Shown here: one piece after another, positions 35,441 through 44,997 of the stretch
How the letters are laid out: every line of letters starts with the position of its first letter
Numbering within the stretch: the stretch's first letter is position 1
Source of the DNA: Verrucomicrobiota bacterium
GTDB lineage: Bacteria > Verrucomicrobiota > Verrucomicrobiia > Opitutales > Opitutaceae
Assembly: GCA_016871775.1 (NCBI GenBank)
Contig: VHCI01000007.1
Span: 1 to 54,368, forward strand
Reading direction: 5' to 3'
Length of the DNA: 54,368 bases
The notes under the pieces: generated by a model
Told to the model about the DNA's origin: nothing
Databases searched by the model: none
The model's input: only the letters and a program-made list of their open reading frames with translations
Made by a program: the position numbers and the translations under genes

Positions 35441-38227
35441 TCAGGGCACCTCGTACAGCTCGACCAGCACGCGGCCGGTGGCGTTGCCGGCGTTCCCGGG
35501 GGCCGGGGACGCCTGGAGGGTGTAGGGTCCGGGGGTGAGGGTCGTGAGCAGGGCGGCCTCGTTGGGACTGTTCAGCGGGAAGGCGCCGATGACCGGGAAG
35601 ACCGCGGCGAGCGTGGCCCCGTTGGCCTGGCCCCAGTTGTTGTTGTTGGCCTGGGGCTGGACGCCGCTGAAGAGGACGAGGCGCGGATCGGAGAGCACGG
35701 TGGCTGCGGGCTGGCCGAAGGGCACGAGGCCGGGGCCAATGGCGCGCAGCACGACCGTGCGCGGGGTATTGCCGGCCACGACCACCCCGGGGATGACGGC
35801 CTCGTTGCCGTCGCCGATCCGGGATAGGGAGGAGAGGTTCGTCAGGCGGGAGGCGTTGCGGCTGACGTCGTAGATTTCTGCCATCACCTCGCCGGTGGCC
35901 CCGCCGACGCCGGTCACGACGGCGCTGTAGGAGCCGGGGTCGAGGGTGAGGAGAAGGGCGGAGTCGAGGCTGCCGTTGCCGAGGGCGAAGGTGCCGACGG
36001 CATTGGTGGCGGCGACGAGCTGGGTGCGGGCGGCGGGCGTGGGCTGGTTTTCCCAGCCCACGTTGCGGCCGAGGCTGGTACCGGCGCGGAAGACCTCGAG
36101 ACCGGCCGCGGCAAGCGGTGTGTCCACCCGGAAGCGGCCGAGGCCGGGGCCGACGGCGCGGATAAGCACGTTGGCCTGGGCGCCGGCCGAGAGGGTGAAG
36201 CCGGCGGTGAGGGTGTCGCCGAGGAAGGCGATGTCGCCGCGGGTGGAGAGGTTGATCATCCGGCCCGGTTCAGGGGCAGGGTTGCCGGCGATCCGGGCCT
36301 CAAGGAAGGCGAGCACGCGCCGGTTGGCGCCGCTGAAGAACTCGCGTTCCCCGGAGGCGATGGCCAGCTCAGTGGCGACGTCGGCCGCGCGGGCCCGGTA
36401 CGGCGCCGGTAGCAAGGCGGAGAGGGCGGTGACGGAGGGCTGGGTCCGGGGATAGAGGTTCGCGTCCACGATCCCAGCGGTACGCAGGGCAGCGGCGACG
36501 GTGGTGGCATCCTCGCCGGTGAACCGGTCCGGGTTCTGCAGGCCCAGCATCCGCAGGCGGGCGGGGTAGAGCGGGGTTAGGTCGCTGATCACCACTCCGC
36601 CGGGCACGCCGCGGCCGGCGAGCGTTTGGGCGCGGGCGCGGGCCTCCATGAGGTCGGTCGGACCAGTAGCCTCCTCGTTGGCGGAGACCGCGAAGTATTG
36701 CGGCACCCGCGACAGTGCCGCGAGGGTCTCGTCGCCTCCGGAAAGGTACAGTACTGCGCCGCGGACCAGCCGTCCCGCGGCAAGAAGCAGGTCAGCGTAG
36801 CGCACGCCGGCCACGGCCCCGGCGGCCCGGCCGACAAAGAAGACGGGCGTTGCGGGATCGAGCTCCTCCCGGCGAGCGAGATAATTGAGGGCCGTCACGT
36901 GGTTGAGCGCGTCGGGATTGCCGCCGAGGGCGGCCGTGCCGGACCAAACGCCGGTGACGCGGTTCACGCTATTGAGGGCGGCTACGCCGTAGCCGGCGGC
37001 TACCAGTTCGCGCAGGAGGAGCGAGGGGTGGGCCCGGTCGAACCACTCGTTGAGATCGCCGCCCGACTGGTGTAGGAGGAACACGAGTCCGCGGGGGCGG
37101 AAGGCCGGCAGGTGGTAGGCAAGGGTGCTGGTGACCGCGGGGGCGTTGGCGGTGGCGCCGGGCAGCGCTTGCGGGTTGAAATTACGGGCGATCACCGGCT
37201 GCCACGGCGGCGCGGCCCGGTAGGTGGCCTGCAAGCGCACCGGATTGGTCGGGACGGTCAGGTTGACCTCGCTCAGCTGCGGCAGGATCGGCCCGGCGCC
37301 GAGGGCGGCGGTGTCGCCCGTCCAGCGGTCGAAGACCATCCCGGGGACCGGCGGGTGGGCGACGAGAGTAACGGGGGTGCCGGCCGGGTACGTGCCGCCG
37401 CCATCGCCGCCGTCGACCGTGACCGCGACGGGGGCTCCGGTGCCGAGGGCGAGCACCGAGGACTTCAGGTCAACCTGGACGACGTTGCGGAAATTGACCG
37501 TGCAGGTGAGGCGCTTCAGCCCGGGAGAGGTGGGGCGGAAGGTGATCGTGTTGGTGCCCTGCCCGGTGACGATCGTGGCGCCGCCGGCGACGGCCCAGCG
37601 GAACGTGCGGTCGTTGCCCTCGGCGGCGGGCACTGAGGCGGTGACGCTGGTGGCGTTGGCGGCGATGGTGGCCGGGCTGGTCACCCGGCCGGCCGTGTCG
37701 GCCGCGACGACCGTGACGTTGGCGGTGGGGGCGAACGAGGTGCCGTCCGCGCCGATGGTGGCGGCGAGGGTGACGCTGCCCGGGTTGTCGGCCACGAAGT
37801 TCACGGTGGCGCTGCGGGAATCGCCGACGATGCGCCCGCCGGAGATGCTCCACTGGTAGGAAGCGTTGGCGATGATGGCGGGATCGACGTTGTTCCCGCC
37901 GAGACGGATGGTCGCGGAGGCGTTAGTGCCGCTGAGGATGCCGGAAGGCGCGTTGATGGTCGGGAAGAGGGTGGAGTTCTGGACCCCGCCGCCGGGCGGC
38001 ACGAAGCCCGGGGGAAGGACGATCCCACCACCGCCGGCCCCGCCGCCGCCGGGCAGCACGAAGCCTGGGGGCAGCACGAAGCCTGGGGGAAGGACGATCC
38101 CGCCGCCGCCGCCGCCGGGTAAGGGCGTCGGCCGGATCTGGGCGGCGAGGGGCAGGCCGAGCGCCGCGGCGGCGATCAGCGCGGCAAGCGGTCGATGGGT
38201 ATCAGGAAAACGCGAAGGGGTCAGCAT
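35441..38227 (-). CDS. Secreted protein: Gly-rich repeats, alpha/beta-hydrolase-like domain, tandem R-A-V-G-P domains
   Basis: A 928-residue exported protein with signal peptide ([17 protein letters not shown]). Residues about 36-80 are low-complexity repeats of [12 protein letters not shown]. Two Ig-like/PKD-like segments follow (S-Y-Q-W-S-I-S-G-G and T-F-R-W-A-V-A-G-G) and a bacterial repeat segment (V-F-D-R-W-T-G-D). From near 370 an alpha/beta-hydrolase-like domain begins F-L-L-H-Q-S-G-G-D. At the expected nucleophile elbow (near 460) the sequence is G-R-A-A-G, with no Ser, so catalysis is doubtful. The last about 260 residues are two copies of the domain that also ends the 4470-6974 protein, closing with E-L-Y-E-V-P. 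It follows the helicase gene by 37 bases on the same strand. Confidence 0.85.
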   Translation of the reverse strand: MLTPSRFPDTHRPLAALIAAAALGLPLAAQIRPTPLPGGGGGGIVLPPGFVLPPGFVLPGGGGAGGGGIVLPPGFVPPGGGVQNSTLFPTINAPSGILSGTNASATIRLGGNNVDPAIIANASYQWSISGGRIVGDSRSATVNFVADNPGSVTLAATIGADGTSFAPTANVTVVAADTAGRVTSPATIAANATSVTASVPAAEGNDRTFRWAVAGGATIVTGQGTNTITFRPTSPGLKRLTCTVNFRNVVQVDLKSSVLALGTGAPVAVTVDGGDGGGTYPAGTPVTLVAHPPVPGMVFDRWTGDTAALGAGPILPQLSEVNLTVPTNPVRLQATYRAAPPWQPVIARNFNPQALPGATANAPAVTSTLAYHLPAFRPRGLVFLLHQSGGDLNEWFDRAHPSLLLRELVAAGYGVAALNSVNRVTGVWSGTAALGGNPDALNHVTALNYLARREELDPATPVFFVGRAAGAVAGVRYADLLLAAGRLVRGAVLYLSGGDETLAALSRVPQYFAVSANEEATGPTDLMEARARAQTLAGRGVPGGVVISDLTPLYPARLRMLGLQNPDRFTGEDATTVAAALRTAGIVDANLYPRTQPSVTALSALLPAPYRARAADVATELAIASGEREFFSGANRRVLAFLEARIAGNPAPEPGRMINLSTRGDIAFLGDTLTAGFTLSAGAQANVLIRAVGPGLGRFRVDTPLAAAGLEVFRAGTSLGRNVGWENQPTPAARTQLVAATNAVGTFALGNGSLDSALLLTLDPGSYSAVVTGVGGATGEVMAEIYDVSRNASRLTNLSSLSRIGDGNEAVIPGVVVAGNTPRTVVLRAIGPGLVPFGQPAATVLSDPRLVLFSGVQPQANNNNWGQANGATLAAVFPVIGAFPLNSPNEAALLTTLTPGPYTLQASPAPGNAGNATGRVLVELYEVP
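37995..38101. repeat. Tandem repeats coding for G-G-I-V-L-P-P-G-F
   Basis: Near-identical about 32-base units at 37995-38026 and 38070-38101, plus a partial unit at 38051-38069, encode the proline/glycine-rich linker next to the signal peptide of the secreted protein. Such units can change number by slippage or recombination. Confidence 0.75.
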
Positions 38228-38264
38228 GGCGACGTCGGGGAGGGACGCAGGGGCGGGGAGCAGG

Positions 38265-40841
38265 TTACGGAGCGGCTGGCGCGGGGCGAGGAGAACCTGC
38301 GGGCGCGGGTTTGGGCGGGCGCGCCAGCCAGGCGGCGAAGTCGGCGTCCGTGGTGAGGGTCGCCCCGCCTTGGTAGGCCGGGGCCAGGAGTTCCGCGTAG
38401 GCCGGCTCCGCGAAGCGGCGGCAGTGCAGGAGGATCCGGGCGTGCTGCCCCGGGGCGCGGACGAGGCGGCCGAGCGCCTGGTTCACCTTCGTCATCCCCG
38501 GCAACTGGTACACCCGGCGGAAGGCAGCGTCGCGATCGAGGCCGGCGCGCGTGGCCTCGTCCATCCGGGCCTTCTGCACGGGGTTAACCTCGGGGAGGGC
38601 GGGGCCCGCGACTAGCGCGTGGCGGACGCGGCCGCCCAAGGCGTCGATGCCCTCGGCGAAGCTCGAGCCGAGGATCAGGCCGAGCACCTCCCCGCGGTCG
38701 AGGGCGGCGCTGATCCAGCTCGCCTGCGCCGCAAGGTCGAGGCCTCTCGGCTGAAGAGAAAGGGGAAGAACGAGTCCCAGTTCCTCAGCGGCGGCGCGCA
38801 CGGCCTCGGCGTACAGGTAGGAGGGGAAGAAGGCCGCGACCGGGCCGCCCGCGCTCTGGTGCAGGGCGGTGGCAGTGGCGGCGGTGGTCCCGTGGTGGCG
38901 GCCGCGTTGCTGGTATCTCGTGTCCACGCGGAGGTCACGGGCGACGTCGTAGGCCCCGTCCCGCCAAGGGGCGTGGGCCGAGAGGAGCCGCGGGGTGGCG
39001 GCTTCGCGCTGCTCCTCCTCGCGCAGCAGGGCGGCGGCGCTGGTGAGTTGCCGGAACAGTCGCCGGGTGTCGCGCCTCGTCAGCTCCCCAAGGCGTTCCG
39101 GGGCGGGGCTGGGCGCGGGCGTAGGGGCGGGGGGCGAGTCGAGCCCGCAGGCGGCGGCGAAGCCCTCGAGTGGGCTGAGGGTGGCGCTGGCGAAGACCAC
39201 CCCGCCGAAGCCGCGGAGCAGGGTGCCGATCGGCTGGGCGGCGTCGAGGCAGGTGAGGACGAGGCGGCCCTTTTCCGGGCTCCACCAGAGGCGGGGGGGC
39301 GCCGCGGGGTCCCCGAGCGCCTCGACCAGCGCGGGCGCCTCCCAGAGGGCCGCGCTTGCAGTCGGGCCGAGCGCGGCGAAATCCACCCCCGTCCCGCGCA
39401 GCGCGGCGGCGATCTCCCCGAGCAGGTGGCGGGCATCGTCCTCGTCGGGGGCCGGGAGCGCGTCGCGCTTCGGCAGGCGATGCAGGAAGTGGCACCAGTG
39501 GTCCCAGGCCTGGACCAGGGCGGCGCTGGGCCGGAGGCGGTGGAGCTCCTCGCGCACCGCGAAGGCGTCCGCCGCCGCGCAGGCGTGCGAGAGGGCGTCA
39601 GCGGTGCGGGCCGGGAGGTTGTGTGCCTCGTCGATTACGAGCAGGGTGCGGGCCGGGTTGTATCCGGGCTGGCCGCCAAAGAGGCCGCGGCTGCGCGGGG
39701 CGAAGACGTAGTTGTAATCGCCGATCCACACATCGTGGAAGGCGAGGGCGGTGCGGGTAATCTCGTATGGGCAGACCCCGGCGTCGCGGCCGGCCGCGCG
39801 CAGGGCCTCCACGTCGCGCGCGTGGGCCTCGTCGAGGTGGAAGCGCGAGAGGCCGGCGCGCTCCCAGCGGAGCGCGGTATCGGTGAGGTGAGGGCAGGCG
39901 TCGCGGACGCAGTGGAAGACGGGATTGATGCAGTGCTCCGCCTTGTTGCGGACGTGCCAAGCGGCGACCGGCGGGCCCGTCCCCTCTCCGGTATCGGGCG
40001 GTCGCATCGCCGCAAGGGTTTGGATGACCTGCAATTGCCCGGTGGCCTTGCTGGTGAGGTAGAGGAGGCGGTCGAAGAGGCCGGTGCGGAGCTGGCCGAG
40101 CGCGAACTCGAGCAGCACCCCGGTCTTGCCGAAGCCGGTCGGGGCCTCGAGGCCCACCAGGGGGTGGCGGCCGAAGAGCGCGGTGAGCTCGGCGACGGTG
40201 CGTTCCTGGCCCGGCCGGGGAGTGGCGAAGGCGGACTGGAAGCGGAGCGTGCGCAGGCGGGTCCGGGCGCGCAGTCGCAACTCGAGGAAAGCGGCCACGC
40301 GGTCCAGCTGCGCGCGGAAGGCGGCCTCGTCCGCCGGATCGAGTGGCACTACCTGGAGCAGGCCGGTGCCCGCCTCGACCAAGACCAGTTCGGCGGCGGC
40401 CGCGGCCGGGAGCGGGGGCTCCTCCGGCGCGGGCGCGGCGAGACCGAGCCGCAGCAGCGTGGCGTAAGTCGCGAGCTGGATGAAGTACGCCGGGTGCTCC
40501 GCGCGAAGCTCGGCCGGGTTGGCCGGCAGGGCCCGGAGCACCGACTTGATCTCGCGCAAGGTGGCGCCCGCGGGCCCGGGCAGCAGCTGGTCCACGCGGC
40601 CCGTCAGGGTGAGGCGCCAGCCGCGGTGCACGAGGGTGCCGCTGATTCCGACCTCGAAGCGGGCGGCGGCCCCGTGCGCCGCGGCCGCCCGAGCGCGGAG
40701 CTCTTGGTGCCAGCGCGTGCCGAGCTGCGCCCGCCAGAGGCCGCCGCCGCCCTCAGCGCCGGCGTCGGCCGGGCCGGCGGTGAATCCCGAGAACTCCCCC
40801 GCGCCGAGGGCGGCGGTGCGCTGGTCGAGATCGAAGTTCAC
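38265..40841 (-). CDS. PD-(D/E)XK nuclease-helicase fusion of the XPD/DinG family
   Basis: An 858-residue cytoplasmic protein starting at a GTG (40841) that overlaps the recO-like stop by four bases. Residues about 60-110 hold a nuclease signature: D84 in G-R-V-D-Q-L and E97-I-K99 in R-E-I-K-S, as in RecB/Cas4-type domains. The helicase part has Walker A A-P-T-G-F-G-K-T near residue 232, D-E-A-H-N near 400, V-F-A-S-A-T-L-S and a C-terminal Q-A-L-G-R-L-V-R-A box. Four cysteines between motifs I and II (H-C-I-N-P-V-F-H-C, D-A-C-P, V-C-P-Y) match the iron-sulfur site of XPD/DinG helicases. It is probably a 5'-3' DNA helicase with an attached nuclease for repair. The fusion resembles proteins annotated as ATP-dependent DNA helicase; its precise pathway is not known to me. 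Confidence 0.88.
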   Translation of the reverse strand: MNFDLDQRTAALGAGEFSGFTAGPADAGAEGGGGLWRAQLGTRWHQELRARAAAAHGAAARFEVGISGTLVHRGWRLTLTGRVDQLLPGPAGATLREIKSVLRALPANPAELRAEHPAYFIQLATYATLLRLGLAAPAPEEPPLPAAAAAELVLVEAGTGLLQVVPLDPADEAAFRAQLDRVAAFLELRLRARTRLRTLRFQSAFATPRPGQERTVAELTALFGRHPLVGLEAPTGFGKTGVLLEFALGQLRTGLFDRLLYLTSKATGQLQVIQTLAAMRPPDTGEGTGPPVAAWHVRNKAEHCINPVFHCVRDACPHLTDTALRWERAGLSRFHLDEAHARDVEALRAAGRDAGVCPYEITRTALAFHDVWIGDYNYVFAPRSRGLFGGQPGYNPARTLLVIDEAHNLPARTADALSHACAAADAFAVREELHRLRPSAALVQAWDHWCHFLHRLPKRDALPAPDEDDARHLLGEIAAALRGTGVDFAALGPTASAALWEAPALVEALGDPAAPPRLWWSPEKGRLVLTCLDAAQPIGTLLRGFGGVVFASATLSPLEGFAAACGLDSPPAPTPAPSPAPERLGELTRRDTRRLFRQLTSAAALLREEEQREAATPRLLSAHAPWRDGAYDVARDLRVDTRYQQRGRHHGTTAATATALHQSAGGPVAAFFPSYLYAEAVRAAAEELGLVLPLSLQPRGLDLAAQASWISAALDRGEVLGLILGSSFAEGIDALGGRVRHALVAGPALPEVNPVQKARMDEATRAGLDRDAAFRRVYQLPGMTKVNQALGRLVRAPGQHARILLHCRRFAEPAYAELLAPAYQGGATLTTDADFAAWLARPPKPAPAGSPRPAPAAP

Positions 40842-41461
40842 GGCTCGGCGTGCGGCAGGATCTCGGTGTGCCCGCGCAGGTAGTGCTCCAGCCGCCCGAG
40901 GAGGCGCTCGACCTCCTCCGGAGCCGCGGTTTGCGCGTCCAGCGGCTGGTTGAGCAGGTGGGCGACGGTCGCGCGGTCGGCGGCCGGCAGCGTGGGGAAC
41001 CACTGCTCCCGCACGGGATGACCCTCTTCCCGCGCGAACCGGTACAGGGCCTTTAGGTACACGATGTCCGGCCGCGCCCCCGCGTCGAACGCGGCGAGGG
41101 CGGTCGCGAGCAGGGCGCCCACGGCCAGCCGGTCCTCCTCCGCCACGGGGTGGCGGTCGATGAGCGTGGCCAGGGCGGAGGCGCGCCGCAGGGTCTCGTA
41201 ACCGCGGCCGATGCCGGTGTGGCGCCGGACGATCACGGCTCCGCGCACGAACCAGGTCCGGCCACCGCGGCCGCCCTCGAGTTCCAGCGCGGCCTTGTCG
41301 AACAGGTCGAGCGGGGGCAGCGAGGCGGCGGCGCGGGGGGCCCGTTGCATCAGGTGCAGGGCACCGTGTTCTGCGGAGAAGGCCCCGTGCGCGAGGTAGC
41401 CGTCCTTCGCCGGGCGGCGGGTGAGCACGAATGCCGTGGTCTGGAGGCTCGGCCCGGGCAC
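40838..41461 (-). CDS. RecO-like DNA repair protein (probable)
   Basis: A 207-residue protein starting at a GTG (41461), 7 bases after the DUF502 stop. The N-terminus T-T-A-F-V-L-T-R-R-P-A-K-D-G-Y then F-S-A-E-H-G-A-L-H-L-M-Q-R resembles the OB-fold entry of RecO. The middle and C-terminal helices are also RecO-like in layout, but the usual zinc cysteines are absent. The four-base overlap with the nuclease-helicase gene suggests a functional pair in recombination or gap repair. The family call rests on the N-terminal pattern only. Confidence 0.6.
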   Translation of the reverse strand: MPGPSLQTTAFVLTRRPAKDGYLAHGAFSAEHGALHLMQRAPRAAASLPPLDLFDKAALELEGGRGGRTWFVRGAVIVRRHTGIGRGYETLRRASALATLIDRHPVAEEDRLAVGALLATALAAFDAGARPDIVYLKALYRFAREEGHPVREQWFPTLPAADRATVAHLLNQPLDAQTAAPEEVERLLGRLEHYLRGHTEILPHAEP

Positions 41462-41468
41462 CGGCGGA

Positions 41469-42128
41469 TCAGCGCGCCGCGGCGGGCGCGGGCCCGGGCG
41501 GCGTGACGGCGCCTCCCGAAAGGATCATCTTCATCCCGTCGCCCACGCTGAGGTCGAGTTCCACGACCTCGGCCCGCGGCAGCATCAACAGGAACCCGCT
41601 GGTCGGATTCGGGGTGGTGGGCACGAAGATGGTCCAGAGCTCGCCGGCGCCCGCCCGCCGCTGGGGCTCGGCCTGCGCGCGGTTGGTGAGGAAGCCGATC
41701 GTCCAGCAACCGGGCCGCGGATACTGCACGAGCACAACCTGGCTGAACATATTCCGGTTCTGCGACCCGAAGGTGGCCACGATCTGCCGCACCGCGTTGT
41801 ACACCGCGCCGACGCCTGGGATCCGCTTGATGGTTCGCTCGGCGAGGGACCAGAAGAACTTCCCGAGGACGTAATTGGAGAAGAAACCAAAGAGGGTCAC
41901 GAGCACCACCACCACGGCGGTCGCGAGCAGATCCCAGAGCAGCGGCGCGCCCTCCAGCGCCCGCGGGATCAGGTCCTCGTACAGTGGCCGGAAACTGCCG
42001 CCAACGAGGTCGACCACCTTGCGGAAGGCCCAGACTGTGACTACGAGGGGCGCCAGCATCAGTACGCCCGAAAGGAAGGCGTTGCGGCAGATGACCCAGC
42101 GGGGCGGAGGGGGCGGTTCGACGTTCAT
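41469..42128 (-). CDS. DUF502 family membrane protein
   Basis: A 219-residue inner-membrane protein; the start at 42128 gives M-N-V-E-P-P. Two membrane segments (F-L-S-G-V-L-M-L-A-P-L-V-V-T-V-W and L-L-A-T-A-V-V-V-V-L-V-T-L-F) are followed by the DUF502 core. The core contains R-I-P-G-V-G-A-V-Y-N-A-V-R-Q-I, V-V-L-V-Q-Y-P-R and V-P-T-T-P-N-P-T-S-G. All conserved parts are present at normal length. The function of DUF502 is not established. It lies 53 bases downstream of ybeY. Confidence 0.9.
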   Translation of the reverse strand: MNVEPPPPPRWVICRNAFLSGVLMLAPLVVTVWAFRKVVDLVGGSFRPLYEDLIPRALEGAPLLWDLLATAVVVVLVTLFGFFSNYVLGKFFWSLAERTIKRIPGVGAVYNAVRQIVATFGSQNRNMFSQVVLVQYPRPGCWTIGFLTNRAQAEPQRRAGAGELWTIFVPTTPNPTSGFLLMLPRAEVVELDLSVGDGMKMILSGGAVTPPGPAPAAAR

Positions 42129-42181
42129 CAGGGCAGGTGTCGCAGGGGCTTCTGGCGCAGGCAATGCAAAGGCGTGCCCCG

Positions 42182-42667
42182 CTAGCGCCGCCAGCCAAAC
42201 CGCGGGAGCGCCGCCGCGTCCGCCAGCAGCCGGAGCGCTCGCGCCTCCGCCCGGCGCATCGCACGCTTGCGGCGCGGCTCCCGGTCGTCGTGCCCGGCGA
42301 GGTGCAGCCAGCCGTGCACGAGATAGAGGGCCAGCTCCGCCGCAGGGTCGCCCTGCCGCTCCCGCGCGCAGCGGGCTGCGGTGTCGGCCGAGACGCAGAT
42401 CTCTCCGCCGGTGCCCAGCGCCGGGTCTGCGGCGAAGGTGATGACGTCGGTCGTGGTCGGGTCGCCGAGGAATCTGCCGTGCAGGGCGGCGAGAGCGTCG
42501 TCGGTGAGGAACGCCACCGAGAGTTCCCCCGCGGGGGGCGGTGTGCCCGGTTCCGAGTTGAAGCCGGCGTGGGCCGCGTCGAGGACCGCGATGGCGCGCC
42601 GGACGGAGGCCCGGTCAACTCGTAGGCGTGGGTGCCGGTTGGCGATGACACAGGAGCGGGGAGTCAT
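42182..42667 (-). CDS. ybeY: rRNA maturation endoribonuclease YbeY
   Basis: A 161-residue single-strand-specific RNase that matures 16S rRNA 3' ends and takes part in ribosome quality control. D-V-I-T-F-A-A and G-E-I-C-V-S are family segments. The zinc motif reads H-G-W-L-H-L-A-G-H-D-D; the usual third ligand (final His of G-x-D-H) is Asp, with a preceding His that could substitute. Start and stop overlap the PgpH-like gene by four bases, and phoH lies beyond, the common bacterial phoH-pgpH-ybeY order. Confidence 0.9.
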   Translation of the reverse strand: MTPRSCVIANRHPRLRVDRASVRRAIAVLDAAHAGFNSEPGTPPPAGELSVAFLTDDALAALHGRFLGDPTTTDVITFAADPALGTGGEICVSADTAARCARERQGDPAAELALYLVHGWLHLAGHDDREPRRKRAMRRAEARALRLLADAAALPRFGWRR

Positions 42668-44994
42668 CCGGCCGGGGTCCCGCGGCCGGCAGGCTCGGCG
42701 GCCGGCGGGTAGGCGACGCGCGCGTGGAGCATATTCTGGAGCGTGAACTGGAAGCTGCCCCGGACGCGCGCGAGCTCCTCGAACGTCAGCGGAGCCTCGT
42801 CCAGCTGACCGTCGCCCAGGCGCTCCGCCACGACCCGTTGGATGACCTGCTGGAGGTCGTCGGGCTCGGGCTGGCGGAGCGACCGTGCGGCCGCCTCGAC
42901 GCCGTCGGCGAGCATGATGATGGCCGCCTCGCGGGTCTGTGGGCGCGGCCCCTCGTAGCGAAAGTCGGCCTCCGCCGGCGGCGGCTCCCCGCGGGCGCGC
43001 GTGGCTTCGAGGGCGCGCTGGTGGAAGTAGCGGACCAAGGTGGTTCCGTGGTGCTGGCGGATGACCTCCGTCACAGCGCGCGGCAGCTGGTGGCTCCGGG
43101 CGAGCTCGATTCCGTCGGGCACGTGGCTCCGGATGAGGCGGGCGGACTCCGCGGGAGCCAGTCCGACGTGGACGTTGGCGCGGTCCCGCTGGTTCTCGCT
43201 GAAGCAGGCGGGGCGCTCGGTCTTACCCACGTCGTGGAAGAGGGCCGCCACCCGCGCCACCAAGGGGTTTGCGCCGATTGCGCCCGCGGCGTTTTCCGCC
43301 AGCTGCGCCACCACGAGCGAGTGGTGGTAGGTGCCGGGCGCCTCGAGCTGCATCCGCCGGAGCAGGGGATGGTTGAAATCGGTCAGCTCGAGCAGGGTGA
43401 TGTCGGTCGTCCGCTTGAAGAGGCTCTCGAGCACGGGCAGCAGCCCAACCGCGGCTACGCCGGTGAGGAGGCCGGCGCTGAGCCCGGCGATCATCTGGCG
43501 GCCGAGCGTCTCCAGCGGGGTCTGGTCGGCGAGCCCGATCAGCGCCGCGGCCGCCGCCATCGTGAGGCCGCCCATCCCGCCTGCCTGCACCACCGCGCCC
43601 CGGCGGCGCGCCTCGCGGCCGGCGTGGATCGCGACGAGGGAGGCGAGGAAGGTCAACACCAGCAGGTCGAGGCGGTTGCCGTAGATGACGCCAGTGAAGA
43701 TCGAGACCAGCAGCGCCATGAAAATCCCCGAGCCCGCGCCGATCAGGATGGCCACGAGCAGCGGCGCGAGGGCGGTCGGCGCGACGTAGGGCAGGGTGGA
43801 TCCCCAAGCCTCATCACGCAGGAAGAACTCCGCGCCGCCAAGGGAGTAATTAGCCCGGATCAGGGTGAGATTCGCGATCACCACCAGCGCCAGTAGCCCG
43901 ATCCGGGCGTTGCTCCGCAGGGTCTCCGCATCCTCGATCCGGAGGTAGATCAGCGAGGCAATCACCATCGCCACCACCAGCAGCACCCGCCCCAGCAGCG
44001 CCAGACCCTCCTGGGTCGCCGCGTCCGTGTGCTCCCGCAGGTAGCTGCGGTGCGCGCTCAGCAGCTCGAAGACCTCCGGCGTCACCTTGTTCCCCGGCTC
44101 CACTAAAGTCTGGCCCTGCACGATGCGGACGGTGACGGGCCGGAGGGCCTGACTGACGGCCTCCTCGCGCGCCGCGGTCGCGAGGCGGTCGAAGACGAGG
44201 TTGGGGGTGACGCCGAAGCGGAAGAGGCGGAACACGGCCTGCGCCGCCGCCCGGGGTACCTGATCCCCCGTGAGGCTGCCCCGGAGCACGGCGAGCGCGT
44301 CCTCAAGGGACTGCACCGGCTGCGAGGAGGCGGTGTCGTCCGCCCGCCGGACCTGGAAGGCCACGAGGCCGTCGGCACCGGTGCCCCCGAGGGAAGCGTC
44401 AGCCACCCCCTGAGCGTAAATGTCGCGCAGGGCCTTCAGGCCCTCGTCGAAGAGGGCCGCCCGCGTCGCGGCGTCCCCGGCCCCGAGCACCGCGGCGATG
44501 TCCTCCGGCGCGGCGTGGTAGGGGCCGGGGGCGTTGAAGGCGGCGGTGATCCGCGCCAGCTCGGGTTGGAAGCGCAGTAGCGCCGCGGACGCGTCCCCGG
44601 GGTGCGTCCGCTCGAATTCCGCCAGCTGCGGGAGCAGCAAGATCGCCGCCGCCTCGAAGCGCCGCAGCGGCTCGGGATCGAGGCGGTAGATGGGCGGCAC
44701 GCGGTTCCGGAACTGCTCGCGGGCGGCTCGAGTCTTCTCGGCGCTTTCGTAACCGAAAGAGGCCTGCGCCACCACGCGGGCTGTTGCGGGCTGGTTCAGC
44801 CGCAGGGGGGCATCCAGCGTCGTGAGTCCGGCGGAACTCACCAGGACGATGGCGGCCACGGTGAGGAGGAAGATCAGGGCCGCGACCAGCCGGCTGCGGT
44901 CGAGGAAATCGGGCCAGCCAGCGCGCGCCTCGGTGCCCGGAGCGGGGCCGCCGAGCCTGGCGAGCAGGCGCTGCCGCAGGGAAAGGGTCGGCAT
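42664..44994 (-). CDS. PgpH-like 7TM HD-domain phosphohydrolase (YqfF family)
   Basis: A 776-residue membrane protein. One N-terminal membrane helix ([14 protein letters not shown]) is followed by an extracytoplasmic 7TMR-HDED domain. Next come about seven membrane helices (residues about 330-520) and a cytoplasmic HD domain with [11 protein letters not shown] near 585, S-H-V-P-D-G, R-Q-H-H-G-T and [10 protein letters not shown]. Relatives are c-di-AMP phosphodiesterases (PgpH), so it may lower c-di-AMP. No c-di-AMP cyclase is in the window. It starts 3 bases after the phoH stop and overlaps ybeY, so the three are co-translated. Confidence 0.9.
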   Translation of the reverse strand: MPTLSLRQRLLARLGGPAPGTEARAGWPDFLDRSRLVAALIFLLTVAAIVLVSSAGLTTLDAPLRLNQPATARVVAQASFGYESAEKTRAAREQFRNRVPPIYRLDPEPLRRFEAAAILLLPQLAEFERTHPGDASAALLRFQPELARITAAFNAPGPYHAAPEDIAAVLGAGDAATRAALFDEGLKALRDIYAQGVADASLGGTGADGLVAFQVRRADDTASSQPVQSLEDALAVLRGSLTGDQVPRAAAQAVFRLFRFGVTPNLVFDRLATAAREEAVSQALRPVTVRIVQGQTLVEPGNKVTPEVFELLSAHRSYLREHTDAATQEGLALLGRVLLVVAMVIASLIYLRIEDAETLRSNARIGLLALVVIANLTLIRANYSLGGAEFFLRDEAWGSTLPYVAPTALAPLLVAILIGAGSGIFMALLVSIFTGVIYGNRLDLLVLTFLASLVAIHAGREARRRGAVVQAGGMGGLTMAAAAALIGLADQTPLETLGRQMIAGLSAGLLTGVAAVGLLPVLESLFKRTTDITLLELTDFNHPLLRRMQLEAPGTYHHSLVVAQLAENAAGAIGANPLVARVAALFHDVGKTERPACFSENQRDRANVHVGLAPAESARLIRSHVPDGIELARSHQLPRAVTEVIRQHHGTTLVRYFHQRALEATRARGEPPPAEADFRYEGPRPQTREAAIIMLADGVEAAARSLRQPEPDDLQQVIQRVVAERLGDGQLDEAPLTFEELARVRGSFQFTLQNMLHARVAYPPAAEPAGRGTPAG

Positions 44995-44997
44995 CGG

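Noticed and set aside
38619-40883. A 754-codon plus-strand open frame over the helicase gene
   Set aside because: Translation is low-complexity and the minus strand has intact helicase and nuclease motifs.
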